Shown in pieces: positions 1 through 11,053 of a stretch of DNA of 64,000 nt. The translations under genes were made by a program, and so were the position numbers. Each line of letters starts with the position of its first letter. The first letter of the stretch is position 1. The notes below the pieces were generated by a model. The model saw only the letters and a program-made list of their open reading frames with translations. It searched no databases and was not told the origin of the DNA. Origin of the DNA: Cymbidium sinense (taxonomy: Eukaryota > Streptophyta > Magnoliopsida > Asparagales > Orchidaceae); the NCBI GenBank assembly GCA_021442155.1, contig CM038232.1:58993436-59057435 (forward strand). Direction: 5' to 3'.

Positions 1-139
1 GATGCCTCTGGGGGACTCTTACACCAAACCTAAACACGTCATGGCAGATTTGTAAGATAAACAAATAACACTTTGAAAGAATAAAAGATCTGGATGAATT
101 GGAATAAAATTTTTGTTGATTGATAGAATTATTTTCAAA

Positions 140-1492
140 CATGATTTTTATGGGTAATATTTCTTCAAATATATCCCATTAATTGGAAGCATCGGGTGTT
201 CCCCTTTATAATCAATAAGCTGATAAGATCCTCTTTGGTATGCCTTCTTAAGTGGGTTCAAACTTGCCTCCCATCTTTCAATGGGCAATAATCGGTCTCC
301 TTAGGACTAACACAAGTTCTCCTACTTGGAAAGACCTAGAGCGGACTAGCTTGTTGTGAGCTTGAATCATTTTGGCCTTGTACAACTCAAGGTTCTGGCA
401 TGCCCGTAGGTGACTCTCCTCCAAACCTTCGAGCTCTTCTAACCGCAACTTTGCATTTTGTTCAATAGTGATCTTGCTATCCAATGCTATCTTTAGTGAT
501 AGGAGTTAAACTTCTAAAGGTAGAATGGCTTCGGACCTATACACTAAGGAAGATGGGGTAGATTGAGTTATAGTTCGATATGTGGTGCGGTAAGCTCACA
601 AGGCTTCAACCAACTGCTCATTCCACTATCACTTGTTGTCATCAAGAGTCTTCTTTAGTATTTGGATGAGAGTTTTGTTGAATGCTTCTACTAAGCCATT
701 TGCTCTGGGGTAGTAGATGATGGAGTATCTCCAATCTATATTGTCTCTTCTAGCGAAGCTATTGATCTTAGAGTTTTTGGATGTAGTACCATTATCAGAT
801 ATAATTCATCTAGGCACCCTGAACTTATATATGATATGATTCCTGAAAAACTGAAGCATGTGTTGAGTTGAGTGGGATTGCTCGCCACTTGGAAAAGTAG
901 TGGCTAAGATGAACCAATGACCCTGAAGAAGGAGGATAGGGACCCACAATGTCATCACAACACTCGAATGACCATGAAACCAAAGTAGGTTGTAGTCAAA
1001 ATAAGAAGACCATACCGGTAACATGTACCTAACACTGATGGCATCTCCTAGCTACATCCATACAGTCTATAATCATCGAAGACTAGTAGTATCCTAGTCT
1101 CTTGATCTTCATCTTCATCTTTGGACCAGATTGATGTGCTTTGCATAGACCTGAATGTACCGTGGTTATAATTCCACGGGATTCATTTTTTTTCTAAATA
1201 ATGTAATCATATTTGGTCAAAGGACCATCGGTCTGGTGCCATCAACGAGCATAGAGAGAGCTCTTTCACTGACTTGTGACTTTTCTTGAGATAGTTTATT
1301 GGTGTTCAAATAGTCTATGAATGGTTGCCTCCAATCTAGTTCCTTATCTTTATAGGCAACGACAACCTCCCCTTTAAGAGAAAGTCTCTCGATGAGTTCA
1401 GCGTCAATAAGGGATAAGACTTGTCTATTTTGGACTCTTATTGGAATGGACTCATCTTCTGGACATGCTAATCCTTTGACAAGTTTGGCCAA
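140..1492 (-). pseudogene. Integrase region of element A (decayed)
   Basis: Integrase inserts the cDNA into the host genome. On the minus strand the linker after the second RNase H runs from 1,492 to 1,217. A zinc-binding remnant with a CHQC-like motif follows near 1,040. The catalytic core shows SDNGTT at about 801-785, and the E-containing NGLVEAFNKTL motif follows near 680. The C-terminal domain is open from 484 to 278 (FQVGELVLVLRR), and the end (PINGxYLKKYYP-like) is near 150. The region between 1,200 and 490 contains stops and at least one frame change. The same C-terminal wording closes element B at about 52,717. Typical integrases of this lineage are about 400 residues, so the region is nearly full length but inactive. 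Confidence 0.8.
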
Positions 1493-1516
1493 AGCATCTG
1501 CTATTGCGTTCTCTGG

Positions 1517-2440
1517 TCAGGGAACTTTGTAGGTGGTGACTTCAGGTATTTGGGCCAACAGCTTCATGGTATACTCATGGCAATGACAAAGCTTGAATTT
1601 GAGAACCTTGTAGGACTCGACAATCTGATTGACTACCAGCTGAGAATCCTCAAAGATGTTGATGCTCTTGACACTGACTATGATGGCTAACTCTAGATTG
1701 GCAATCAAAGCCTCATACTTGGCTTCATTGTTGGTGCAGGGGTTGGAAAGATAGTATGGGAATCTTATCACATCACGGTCAAGAGTTAGGAGAATTATTC
1801 CTACCCCTGTCTTTCCTAGAAGAGTAGATCATGATGCTTCCCCTTTATGAAAAGAAACTACACCATCAAAATACATCTCCCAATGGTAGTTATCAACCTC
1901 CTTTAAGTTCATGAATTGTTCGTCAAGGAGATCGTCACTAAGCAGGGAGTCAGCAGAAAGTGGATGTGTTGCTAAAAAATTTGCTAGTGCTTGTCCTTTC
2001 ACTGCACGGAGGGGTACGAATGTGATATCAAACAGTGAGAGAATCATGGACCATCTTGCCAAACATCTGGATAGCGTTGGCCATGTCATGAGATACTATA
2101 GTGGATTGGTTCTGGAAATCAAGTTCACCGTATGAGAAAGCATATAGTGTCAAAGCTTTTGGGAGGCAAAGATAAAAGCTAGGCAATATTTCTCAATAGT
2201 TGGATAGTTCACTTCAGCAGGAATTAAACGATGGCTGAGGTAGTAGACAACACTCTCCTTCCCTTCATCATTGGCTTGGGCCAACAAAGTGCCAAGAGAG
2301 TCATCCAATGTAGCAGTGTAGAGGATATGTGGCCTACCCAGGATAGGGACTGCTAGAACTGGTGGCTTCACCAAATACTACTTGATGTCTTCAAAGGAAT
2401 GCTGGTACTTATCATCCCACTTGAACTTGGCATCATTTTT
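1517..2440 (-). pseudogene. RNase H plus second RNase H-like domain of element A (decayed)
   Basis: RNase H removes the RNA strand after reverse transcription. The conventional domain reads ILYTATLDDSLGTLLAQ and YYLSHRLIPAEVNYPTIEK (2,374-2,150). Next come the RLAxW..FDI..VP..A.KGQALA tether motif (about 2,080-1,970) and a second RNase H-like domain starting with WEMYFDG and continuing with NEAKYEALIANLELA (1,771-1,517). A duplicated RNase H of this kind is a hallmark of the Tat lineage. The open pieces at 2,374, 2,089, 1,771 and 1,492 are all in the same reading frame as RT upstream. They are separated only by single in-frame stops, so decay here is by point mutation. Confidence 0.82.
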
Positions 2441-3766
2441 GACAAGTTTTGAGAATGGCTTGCATCTCTGTGATAGGTTGGAAATAAAGTGTCTTAAATA
2501 TGCTAGCCATCCTTGGAAAGATTTGAGTTGAGTTAAACTCTTAGGAGGTGAAATTTCTAAGATAGCTTTGATCTTTTCTGGATCTATTTCTATTCACCGA
2601 TGTTGGACAAAAAACCCAAGGAATTTTCCCAAAGCTACTTTGAATGCACACTTCAGGGGATTCATTTTGAGGTTATATTATTTTAACTGCTTGAAAACTA
2701 CTCTCAAGTCAAAGAGATGGTGTTTCTTTTCTCTACTCTTGACTACTAGATCATCAACATAGCACTCAACCTGATAATGGATGAGTTCATTGAAGATCTG
2801 AGTCATGGCCTGTTGGTATGTAGCACCAACATTTTTAAGGCCGAAAGGCATGACCCTATAACAATAGATTCCAATCAGAGTTTGAAAAGCAGTATTTCTT
2901 TCATCCTCGGGGGCCATCTTGATTTGGTTATAGCAAGATGACCCATCCATGAAAGAGAAAACTGCATGAGATGAGGTGATGTCCTCCATTAATTCTGGTA
3001 TATGAAGAGGAAACTCATCCTTAGGGCATGCCTTGTTTAAATCCATGAAAATGATGCATATGCAAATTTTTTCATTCTTCTTCTTAATTAGTACAACACT
3101 AGCTAACCATGTAGGGTATTTTTCTTCCCTGATGAAACTGACATCGATCAGTTTCTTGACTTCAGAAGTGAAATGTTGTTCAATTTCTAATCGCATGCGT
3201 CTAGGATCTTGCTTGATAGGGTTAGTGTTAGGATCTATTGTTAGTTTGTGGACTACTATATCAGGAGATAATCGAAGCATCTCCTCATAAATCCATGCAA
3301 AATAATCCTTAAACTCAGTCAATAGCCTAAACAAGTCATTAGTTTTGTCTTCATTCAGCAACAAACTAATGTATGTCGGGCGTGGATTTTCTTTTATCCT
3401 GAGGTTGATTTCGTTAAGCATGTCAATCGTTGAATGGATCTCCTCTTCAAATTCTATCGGTGCATCCTTAATTTGGAGATCTGGATCATCTGAGGTTTCT
3501 AAACACACATTCTCATAAGAGTTGATGTTGTCTGAAAAGAAACTATCAGACTCCAAATGATTGGTAATAACTAAGCAGTAGTCATCATCATCGACTAGAC
3601 CCACTGTACCAAATATTAGTCCTGCTCTTGATTGTGCTTCCCTGCCTATATTGTTCCACATCTTTTCAAAGTACTCTGACCTATGCTTGGACCATGTGTG
3701 AGAAACCAAACCTTTCTGTATAAGATTATGAACACAAGGCGAGTAAAAGTCAAAAATAAATTCCAT
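2440..3766 (-). pseudogene. Reverse transcriptase and preceding linker of element A
   Basis: The longest open frame in the window (362 codons, 3,766-2,678) begins with an acidic linker of about 170 residues. This linker contains FEEEI.STID.LNEINL, ENPRPTYIS and DYFAWIYEEM. The RT domain follows: VVHKLTIDPN, then SVVLIKKKNEK, DLNKACPKDEFPL, SFMDGSSCYNQIKM, GIYCYRVMPFGLKN, and the YVDD catalytic box at 2,761-2,750. After a single in-frame stop the thumb/connection continues in frame (IEIDPEKI.AILE, about 2,590-2,540). The same linker is open in element B at 49,373-49,723. The catalytic box is intact but later stops would truncate the protein. Confidence 0.88.
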
Positions 3767-4690
3767 TAATTATTTAAATGTATCCTCCTCAAGTTCTCCA
3801 TCAACTTCAGGACTTGAGGATGATGATCCCAAAAAGAATCTCTTTGGCTTCTTATCACTGGAAGACTTAGGGGCTTACTTAACTATTAAACCTTCAACTT
3901 TTTTGCATTGAAAGTGAGGTTAGAGCTAAGGTTACCAATTGCTACCTAATAGTTTCACATAAACCTGATTTGAATACTTTACTTTGTTTGAGACTCATCT
4001 TTATGGTTTGCAGTGTCACCTCAATGAAACCCTTGAGAGGTTGGGTATGCTAATCACATTAGACTCGTCCTCTGAACTGGATTCCAAGTTTATGTGAATT
4101 GTAGAGGTACTCCTATGAACTAGAACCTTGTTGGCTGATGGCCAACCAGGGGGTCTTCCACCACTGGAACTGCCTCTATTTTTGCCTCTGCCTATGCCTG
4201 GTGGAGGTTGAGTCATTTTACCCACATGTCCATATGATGGAATGAACTATGGGTGGAATGTGATATGCAGATATATTTCTTCTTCAATTCCCCTTTCTTG
4301 CTCACTTGGATTTTCCTTTTTATTTTCTTTTTCTTTTCCCTTTTCTTTTTCTTTTTCTTCATTTTCTTTTGCTTTTGAATTTGAGTTTTGTCCAAGTTCA
4401 TGAGAAAAGGTGTTTTGAGGAAGATAGTAGGTTGCATCCTCATATATCTCAACCTCTCTAACTGAAAATGGATTTTCATCTCCTTTGACACAATACTCAA
4501 TCCCATCCTTCCTAAACTTCATGCACTAATGGAGGGAGAATAGAATTATCTTATTTTGATGTATCCAAGCCCTGTCAAGCAAAGCAGTGAATGAAGTATT
4601 CAAATCAATTATAAAAAAACTTAGCTTCAGTCTTCCAATCACCTATCTCCAAAGGTAATACTATGTAACCTAAAGCCCACTCACCTTGTT
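3767..4690 (-). pseudogene. Protease-RT linker of element A, with a Lys/Glu-rich tract
   Basis: Between protease and RT lies about 0.9 kb with poor coding continuity. A purine-rich run at 4,300-4,390 (minus strand) would encode a Lys/Glu repeat such as KEKEKGKEKE. Before it, a stretch reading VREVEIYEDATYYLP matches element B at about 48,700 (HETELYEDTIYYMP), so both copies share this linker. The open piece ending at 4,522 is in the RT reading frame. Ogre elements are known to carry an intron between protease and RT. Whether this linker is spliced cannot be told from the sequence. Confidence 0.6.
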
Positions 4691-5144
4691 CATTGAATCC
4701 TCTCAACATCATCTGATCTCCTCAGAGTGTGGAGATGTCAATCCTCAAATAGGCAAGGATCTTTAAACTCATAATGTTCATCGATGCACCTGGATCAATG
4801 AAAACTCTAGCAAGTCTGAATCTGCCCATGTTAATTCTAATGTAGAGGGGACGGTTGTGATCCATGTCCCCCAGAAAATGGTCTTCATCTATGAAAGTAA
4901 TTCCCTGAGCTTCTCTGGAATAATGTGCCTCCTCACCAATAGCGGTCAGCTGAGCTAAGCATATCTTAGAATCAAGGAGAGCATTGATTAATGATTCTCT
5001 CAACTCTTTGAATAAGATAATGGCATCATATATGCTTAGCTTAGATGACAACTTTCTTAGATGAGAGAGGACATTATAGTCCACCATTGGCTGATCCTCC
5101 ACAAGCATATCTAAGGTGGAGCATCCTATGGAGAGGCTTCTCAA
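4690..5144 (-). pseudogene. Aspartic protease region of element A
   Basis: The frame from 5,144 to 4,722 reads KLSIYDAIILFKELRESLINALL, then GITFIDEDHFLGDMDHNRPLY and a protease core RVFIDPGASMNIMSLKIL. The DPGAS tripeptide context is where the D[ST]G active site of retroviral-type aspartic proteases sits. Tat elements often show a G or P at the second position, so this may not be a mutation. It is in a different reading frame from the RT block. Element B has the equivalent block at 48,060-48,400 (LSIYDALILSKEMRKSLVQALL, then ALVDHGTSVNIMN). The protease would cut the Gag-Pol polyprotein. Confidence 0.75.
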
Positions 5145-5689
5145 TCCTCTAAACCAATGACTTATTTCCCTCTATCTTGAGGTGCTGCCCTAGGAGGTAG
5201 AACATTCCCACTACGGAGGTTGACTTCGGTAATCTCTTTTGGTAGGATAATGGAAGGTTCTACCTACACGTTAGGCTCACCTACAGCTTCTCCTATAGGA
5301 CCCTCAAAATTGGATGATTCCAAGCCTATCTCAAGAGGTGAACTCCTAGTATTCAGAGTAGAAAAGTCCAACTCATTAGAAAGGAAGATCAATTATTATG
5401 TTATTTTGACTTGAAGAGTTATCATTAAGAATAGAAGTAGACAACCCATAAGAAGTGACACATATATAATTCAAGCTAGCTTTATTCTTCAATTTCTTGG
5501 ATTTCATAATAGGTATAAAGTAGAAATCAAGTAAAGTAATAGGGAAAGGGATTTGATGCCCTTATCCACCGATACAAGAGTTCTACTAGTAGAAGAAGAA
5601 GAACTAGTTGAAGTAGAGGAAGTTGGTAGTGGCTGCCGGTGAAGGCTAGACTCGATCGTGGTTTGCTACTAGGCTATCGGTGACATATC

Positions 5690-7330
5690 TACTCTGCTCG
5701 AGCTCCCCTTTTCCCCGAGTTAGCACTAGCAACTTGCAAACCTTCCTTGATGTTTGAGGTTTGAGCTGACTCGGGCACCTGCAAGGAAAGTTTCTTGATT
5801 TTGGAGATAATTTTTTTAGAGGTTTTGGATAAAGAGATATCCCAACCTTCTATAATTTTGGAAGGATCGCAGTCATCCCTAAGGATTAACCTAATGGAAC
5901 TGGATGGTTGTTCCACAAGATATTCCTTTGGCATAACTATAGCACCTGTCTTGAAGCTATGTTCAAGCTAGTCCTTAAATGTAAAGCAATCCTCCAAAAC
6001 ATGACCTAGCATGCGGTGGTAGGGGTAAAAGTTAGGATCATTTCTTTTTCCAATTTCCTCCAACCTTCTAGGTTCGGGTAGCTCAAAATCAAGCTTCTTT
6101 AAGAGATTCTTAAAGATCTTCCTGATTACCTCCCTCTTAAATGAATAAGGTTTATTTAATTTATCAATAAGAGTAGGTGGATGGTAGCTACCTGGCAGCG
6201 GGTATGTGTGTCACTGCTGCTGATGGTATGGCTGAGGAGGAGATGGTGCAGACCATAGAGGCTACTTTGGCGATCGGTAGGGTTTCTCTGATGGCGATAG
6301 AGGAGGCATAAGCGATGGCTGTTGAACACGAGGTCTCTCAAACTACTCTCTGGCTAGTTGTTTCTCCTTATCTACTGCTATCACTGCCCCAGACTTCTTC
6401 TCATATATCTTTTGCGACTTTGGCTTTGTTGGTAGATCTGGAGAATATAAATGTTTGGCTTCTCCTTGCAAGCTAACCACCTTGTTGATTAATTTCTCAA
6501 AAGTTTTGATGGTGAAACCTTTGAGCATGAAGGCGACAGGGCCATGGATATTCTTAAGCAGAATCTAATGGCATGTTATTCATATAGCTATAATTCATAT
6601 TTCATACTCAAATTACACCATCTGAGAATGTAATCAATAAAGGACTCACCATGGTTTTGTTGAGCCACAATGAGATTTCAATGACCCTTTGAGCTCGAAA
6701 TCTCTTGATAAAGTTGCTAACTTGAAAGTCTTTCTGAACTATTGGGAAGTTCAGCATAACAATCAAAAGTTATTCATGCTAAACTACTGATAAAGAGACA
6801 GAAGAGTAAAGCGTCACTTCCACCAATATTGCAATAATTAGCTCTAAAATGTGAGATGTGCTGCCTCGGGTTCCCACTGCCATCAAAACTCTTGAAGGAA
6901 GGTGGCACAAAACCCTTAGAATATTAGATTGCATCAAATTTCTCAGGGTAGGATCTTTCCTTTAGAACTGATGATCCTCCTTGGGCTTGAGCCAATGCTT
7001 CCTTTACCTGCTGCTCAATCATGGACTTGATATCCTTTTCCTGTATGGAGGTACTATCCACTACCTTTCTATACATACCGGTGTTACCTTGCTCTACTGG
7101 AGGTAAAGTTTTGGCTGTGTCCAAGACATGCATCAACTCTGGCTGACTAGTCTTAGCTGTGGTAGGATAAACTGCTCGGGCTTGGTTCTGCAATACTAAG
7201 ACAGCTGCTAATAGATCCTCGAGCCTCTTCTCCATCCTTTCTATCTTTTCATTTTTCTTCTTGATTTGTGCTAGGAGGTGTTGGGTTGAGTGGGTGGTGT
7301 CTTCCGAGCTCAAAACCTTCAATAATCTGA
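5690..7330 (-). pseudogene. Gag region of element A (several frames)
   Basis: Gag forms the particle around element RNA. From 7,322 the frame begins with a coiled-coil-like stretch (KKKNEKIERMEKRLEDLLA). The matrix/capsid-like core near 6,895-6,550 reads SFDGSGNPRQHISHFR and continues with FELKGSLKSHCGSTKPW. A piece at 6,528-6,343 follows. At about 6,040-5,985 there is a degenerate zinc-knuckle-like motif, DPNFYPYHRMLGHVLEDC, where the first Cys of the usual C-P-Y-H form is Tyr. The last open piece is 5,934-5,689 (MPKEYLVEQPSS). The wording fits Tat-lineage Gag. Frame changes and stops break it. Confidence 0.72.
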
Positions 7331-8600
7331 TGCTCTTTGAGGAAGGATCCCCTAGTATCCACCATGCAAAACCCGACTAAGTCTCCCAACAAATCATCTT
7401 CGTTGGGATCAAAGCTTATCTTCTCCTCATCAGACCAGCCATACCCCAAAATTTCCTTCTTTTTATAAGATAATGTCTTACTATCTCCTCAAGAGAACGA
7501 TCAACCTGAATGAGCCCAAATGATTTTGTCTGACCAGTGTGATCACTATCATGTACTGAGAGACACCAAACCTCCCCTACTGTCGGAGAATCAATCTTAT
7601 GAGGACTGTACTCACTAGAAGAGGCACACTCCTGATTGTCACTAACTTTGGGGGTAACTCTAGGAGGTTCTATTATCATGGTGTAGGTTATCATCACTCC
7701 CTCTCAACTACCATCTCCATGTCTTGTTGAACTAGTGGAATTGGTGAAGGAACAACCACTATGCTTTGGGGTTGACACTCCTTCCGCACCACCACTAGGG
7801 TAGAAGGTCTAGCAGGAGAGCTCAGCCTCTCCATAATAGGTGGTGTAGATGGAGTAAGATCCCTCGGTATTAGCCGGATCACCAACAGGGTACACTTCTC
7901 CCCAGATATGGCCTTCATGGCCTTCGATGAAACTAGAGATGCTGTGACGTGGACTGATGATGGCAGATGGGGGGTAGAGCGGTCTGGTGGAGACACCACC
8001 GACTCTCTATGAATAGGAATTGTCCTCCTGTGATGGCTGGTCCCAATAAGTAAAATGCTATCTGTATGGTCATCATGGGTAGCATGCGAAGAAAAAATGA
8101 TGAGTCAGGACAGAACCTCGCCTCTCTCGATGATATATGATGTATGGAGCCTCTCTAGCCCTCTCTATAAAATATCTCACTTGGGGGATGATGGATCTCA
8201 AATCAAATTGAATTACTATGAATAATCAGGCTCGCTAACTTCAAAAAAGAAGGCTGGCATATGACCTCCTCTTATAAGTGCGGGGATGATCTTTGAACCA
8301 GTGGGTGAAGTGATCCTCTAGCATCCTCTTTGTCTAACCCAGAGAGAGGATGAAACTTGTTCACTATAATCAGCGGTGTGATCAATGTAGGTACCTCCTC
8401 TACTACTGACCATGTAGTGGCCTCCATCTCCCTGACAATCCTAGTATGATACCACTTGATCATGTGATTCTTATTTCTCCTTTGTATCCTTGTAGGATGA
8501 GTAGAGTGAGAACTAGACCCAACCTCAAAGGTTGGGGAGGCAATCTCTGGAATCAGAGGAGCCTTACCCCGAGGGAGCAAGTGGGTGGAGTCTTGTAGGA
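7331..8600 (-). pseudogene. Possible extra ORF or Gag N-terminal extension upstream of gag
   Basis: Three overlapping open pieces lie upstream of the Gag core on the same strand: 8,580-8,272, 7,999-7,694 and 7,697-7,416, in different frames. They are rich in Pro, Ser and Arg. I recognise no domain. Ogre elements carry an additional ORF between the 5' LTR and gag, and this position would fit it. An alternative is a long Gag N-terminal extension broken by frameshifts. The 8,272-8,580 piece (MLPRGKAPLIPEIASPTFEV) gives no family clue. Confidence that it is protein-derived is moderate, and the identity is open. Confidence 0.35.
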
Positions 8601-9229
8601 AACCATGGAGCAGGGGAGCTCTATCCTTGCAGCTAAGCTAGTGGGACTGCCACTTCTTTCCTCTTTGATGAAGAGATATCAAAATCTGAAGGTAGATCGA
8701 TCTAGATGATCGACTTACCAACCCGATGCTAGTTGTGAGGGGAGTGCCCTCACATGTGATCCTCACTCCCTCAAATCCCCATCGAAATGGATAAGGTGGG
8801 TATGATCAATTAGGGCATCCAAGGCCAAGTCCATTCCATGAGGGAATGTGAACACAATCTTCTGCCATTTCAAATGCGACTAACCGACTGATATGATGAG
8901 AATCGCAATATAGGAAATGACCTTGGATCATTTCTATTTTTGTTGATTTTTTGAATTTGAATTTAGAATTTGAACCACATCCAACATCTTGAAGTGTTAA
9001 GTGAGTTCAAATGGATTTAGATTTAGATTTGATTGGAAAAAGAAATTTTTTAATATGAATCCAATTTCAACAAATTTGAGTATGTTCAAAATGGGTTCAA
9101 ATATTTTTAGAAAGATGCTTCCATAGGTTCATGTTTGAAATTAGATTTTGATTTGAGGACCCTTTACTTTAACATTAAAGTAAGGGTCAATTGGTTTTGT
9201 TTTTGATTTGGTATTTTGGAATTCACTCA
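8601..9229 (-). other. 5' UTR / leader of element A, unique part
   Basis: About 630 bases between the putative upstream ORF and the minisatellite block. The part from 8,600 to 8,930 has mixed composition with short open pieces but no recognisable protein. The part from 8,930 to 9,200 is T/A-rich with repeated 'gatttgaatt'-like words. I see no gene here. Confidence 0.5.
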
Positions 9230-9960
9230 CTTAGCAAATTTAGGTATGCTAAGTGAGGTGTTTGAAAATAATTGTTTCTTCTTGTTTCTTTGTTTGTTTT
9301 GTTTTGTGTGAATTATGTGAATTTTGATAATGGAATCTTCACTTAGAAAATTTGGGTATGCTAAATAAAGAATCCAAATGTTTTTGTTATTTTTTTGAAA
9401 AAGAGGATCTTTACTTAGTAAATTTAAGTATGCTAAATAAAGGATCCAATGTAATTGATTTTGTTCTATGTATTTTTTGGAAAGAGGATTTCTACTTTGC
9501 AAATTTAGATGTGCTAAATAGGAGATCCAAGTGTGCTTTTGTTTTGATTTTGTTGAAAAGAGGATTCTTAGCAAATTTAGGTATCTTAAGGAAATCCAAA
9601 TGCATTTCATTTTGATTATTTTGAAGAGAGGATCCTTAGCAAATTTAGGTATGCTAAAGAAATCCAAGTATGTTTCATTATTTTGATTTTTGTTTGAAAA
9701 GAGGATCCTTAAAAAACTTAGGTATGCTAAGGAAGTCCAAATGTATTTTGATTTTGAAAAAGAGGATTTTCACTTAGCAAATTTGGGTATGTTAAATGAA
9801 AGATCCAAATGTTGTTTCATTTTTGAAAAGGAGGATTTTCACTTAGCAAATTTGAGTATGCTAAATGAAGAATCCAAATGTTATTTTAATTTTGGAAAGA
9901 TGATTGTTAATTTTAATTTTTTATAAAAGGTGTTTGTTGATTTTATTTTTGAAAAGATGA
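9230..9960 (-). repeat. Minisatellite 1 in element A leader (about 60-75 bp unit)
   Basis: At least eight imperfect copies of a unit containing 'gaggat..t.acttagcaa', then 'atttgggtatgctaaat' and 'gaggatccaaatg'. The core recurs near 9,236, 9,345, 9,420, 9,497, 9,570, 9,636, 9,712, 9,775 and 9,845. Spacing is irregular. Open frames crossing it on either strand follow the repeat and are not genes. It lies between PBS and gag, so it belongs to the transcribed leader of the element. Confidence 0.8.
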
Positions 9961-9989
9961 TTGTTGTTTCTTATCTTGAAATGAAATCA

Positions 9990-10530
9990 TCATTCAGTAA
10001 ATTGAGTATATTGCATGGAGATATTCATTTGTGCTTTTGGAAAATATGATTGTTTATTTTGATTGAAAATGAAAACTTTCATTCAATAAATTTGAGCATA
10101 TTGAATGGAAGTGTTCATTTGTGCTTTTGGAAAATGTGATTGTTGATTTTGATTGAAAATGAAAACCTTCATTCAATAAATTTGAGTATATTGAATGGAA
10201 GTGTTCATTTGTGCTTTTGGAAAATGTGATTGTTGATTTTGATTGAAAATGAAAGCCTTCATTCAATAAATTTGAGTATATTGAATGAAAGTGTTCATTT
10301 TTGCTTTTGGAAAATTTAACTTCTAATTTCTTTTATTGAAAAATAAAAACTTTCATTCAATAAATTTGAGTATATTGAATGAAATTGTGCTTTTAGAAAA
10401 ATGTGATTATTAATTTTGATTGAAAATGAAAAACTTCATTCAATAAATTTGAGTATATTGAATGAAAGTGTTCATTTGTGCTTTTAGAAAATATGATTGT
10501 TGGTTTTGATTTTTTGAAAGTGAAGTCCTC
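9990..10530 (-). repeat. Minisatellite 2 in element A leader (90-bp unit)
   Basis: Copies start with 'attcaataaatttgag' at 10,081, 10,171, 10,261, 10,355 and 10,438, giving spacings of 90, 90, 94 and 83. A degenerate copy precedes at about 9,993. The first three full units are nearly identical. The core ('caataaatttgagtat', then 'attgaatg') resembles the core of the neighbouring array at 9,230-9,960, so one probably evolved from the other. A repeat-derived frame on the minus strand (10,266-10,054) encodes a 30-residue periodic peptide and is not a gene. Confidence 0.85.
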
Positions 10531-11034
10531 ATTTAATAAATTGAATAATAAAGTTCACTTGTGCTTTTTGAAAAGAATGATTTTGGATTTTATTATTATT
10601 TTATTTTATAAAAAACATCCTACATATAACAATCATGAAGATTGTTAGATGAGGTTGGTTTAAAATTTGTGAAAATATTTTATTATGTGCATTTTGAAAA
10701 GTGCTTTTGAAAGATGATGTTTTTTCATAAAAGGATTTATTCTTTCTTTATTTTTTGGAATGAACCTTTCCTTACCAAAAAAATAGTAAGGAGGAAGTCT
10801 TCAGTTATTTTTTTATTAAAGTTTTATTTTCACTTATTGGGAAACCCAATAGGAGTTTTAAGACCTACATGAAAAGAGATCTTAAAACCTAAAGATGTTG
10901 GCTAGCTTAGCTTAAGAATGAAATAAACTAAGTTCCAATGAAAAAGAAGGATAGTATCAGACTTTTATAAAGTACAAATCCACTATCGATACTTGAAGAC
11001 AACGATCATTTACCAAAGATGGAGAGAGGAACCC
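10531..11034 (-). other. Leader segment between PBS and minisatellites of element A
   Basis: Non-coding stretch of element A directly downstream (minus sense) of the primer-binding site. It contains T-rich runs and no open frame of note. Nothing else is recognisable. Confidence 0.5.
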
Positions 11035-11053
11035 TCCCCAGCGGAGTCGTTAG
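11035..11053 (-). other. Primer-binding-site-like sequence of element A
   Basis: On the minus strand the bases read CTAACGACTCCGCTGGGGA, starting eight bases inside the proposed LTR end (CA at 11,062-11,061). The CGACTCCGCTGGGGA part is the kind of sequence found just after the 5' LTR in Tat/Ogre-like elements, where it pairs with a tRNA 3' part. The expected leading TGG is CTA here, which would weaken priming. The identification is from memory of the motif. Its position, between a candidate LTR end and the leader, supports it. Confidence 0.65.

Noticed and set aside
2678..3766. Endogenous plant pararetrovirus (caulimovirid) origin for the RT
   Set aside because: The RT is followed by RNase H, a second RNase H and an integrase with SDNGTT and NGLVEAF motifs, and is flanked by LTRs; pararetroviruses lack integrase and LTRs.
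4213..4506. Lys-rich basic protein ORF
   Set aside because: It is an out-of-frame reading of the purine-rich tract in the protease-RT linker; the RT-frame reading gives the Lys/Glu linker.
9230..10560. CRISPR-like array (regular repeats with spacers)
   Set aside because: Repeats and intervening sequence are both repeated and degenerate, the period is irregular, and the context is a plant retrotransposon leader.
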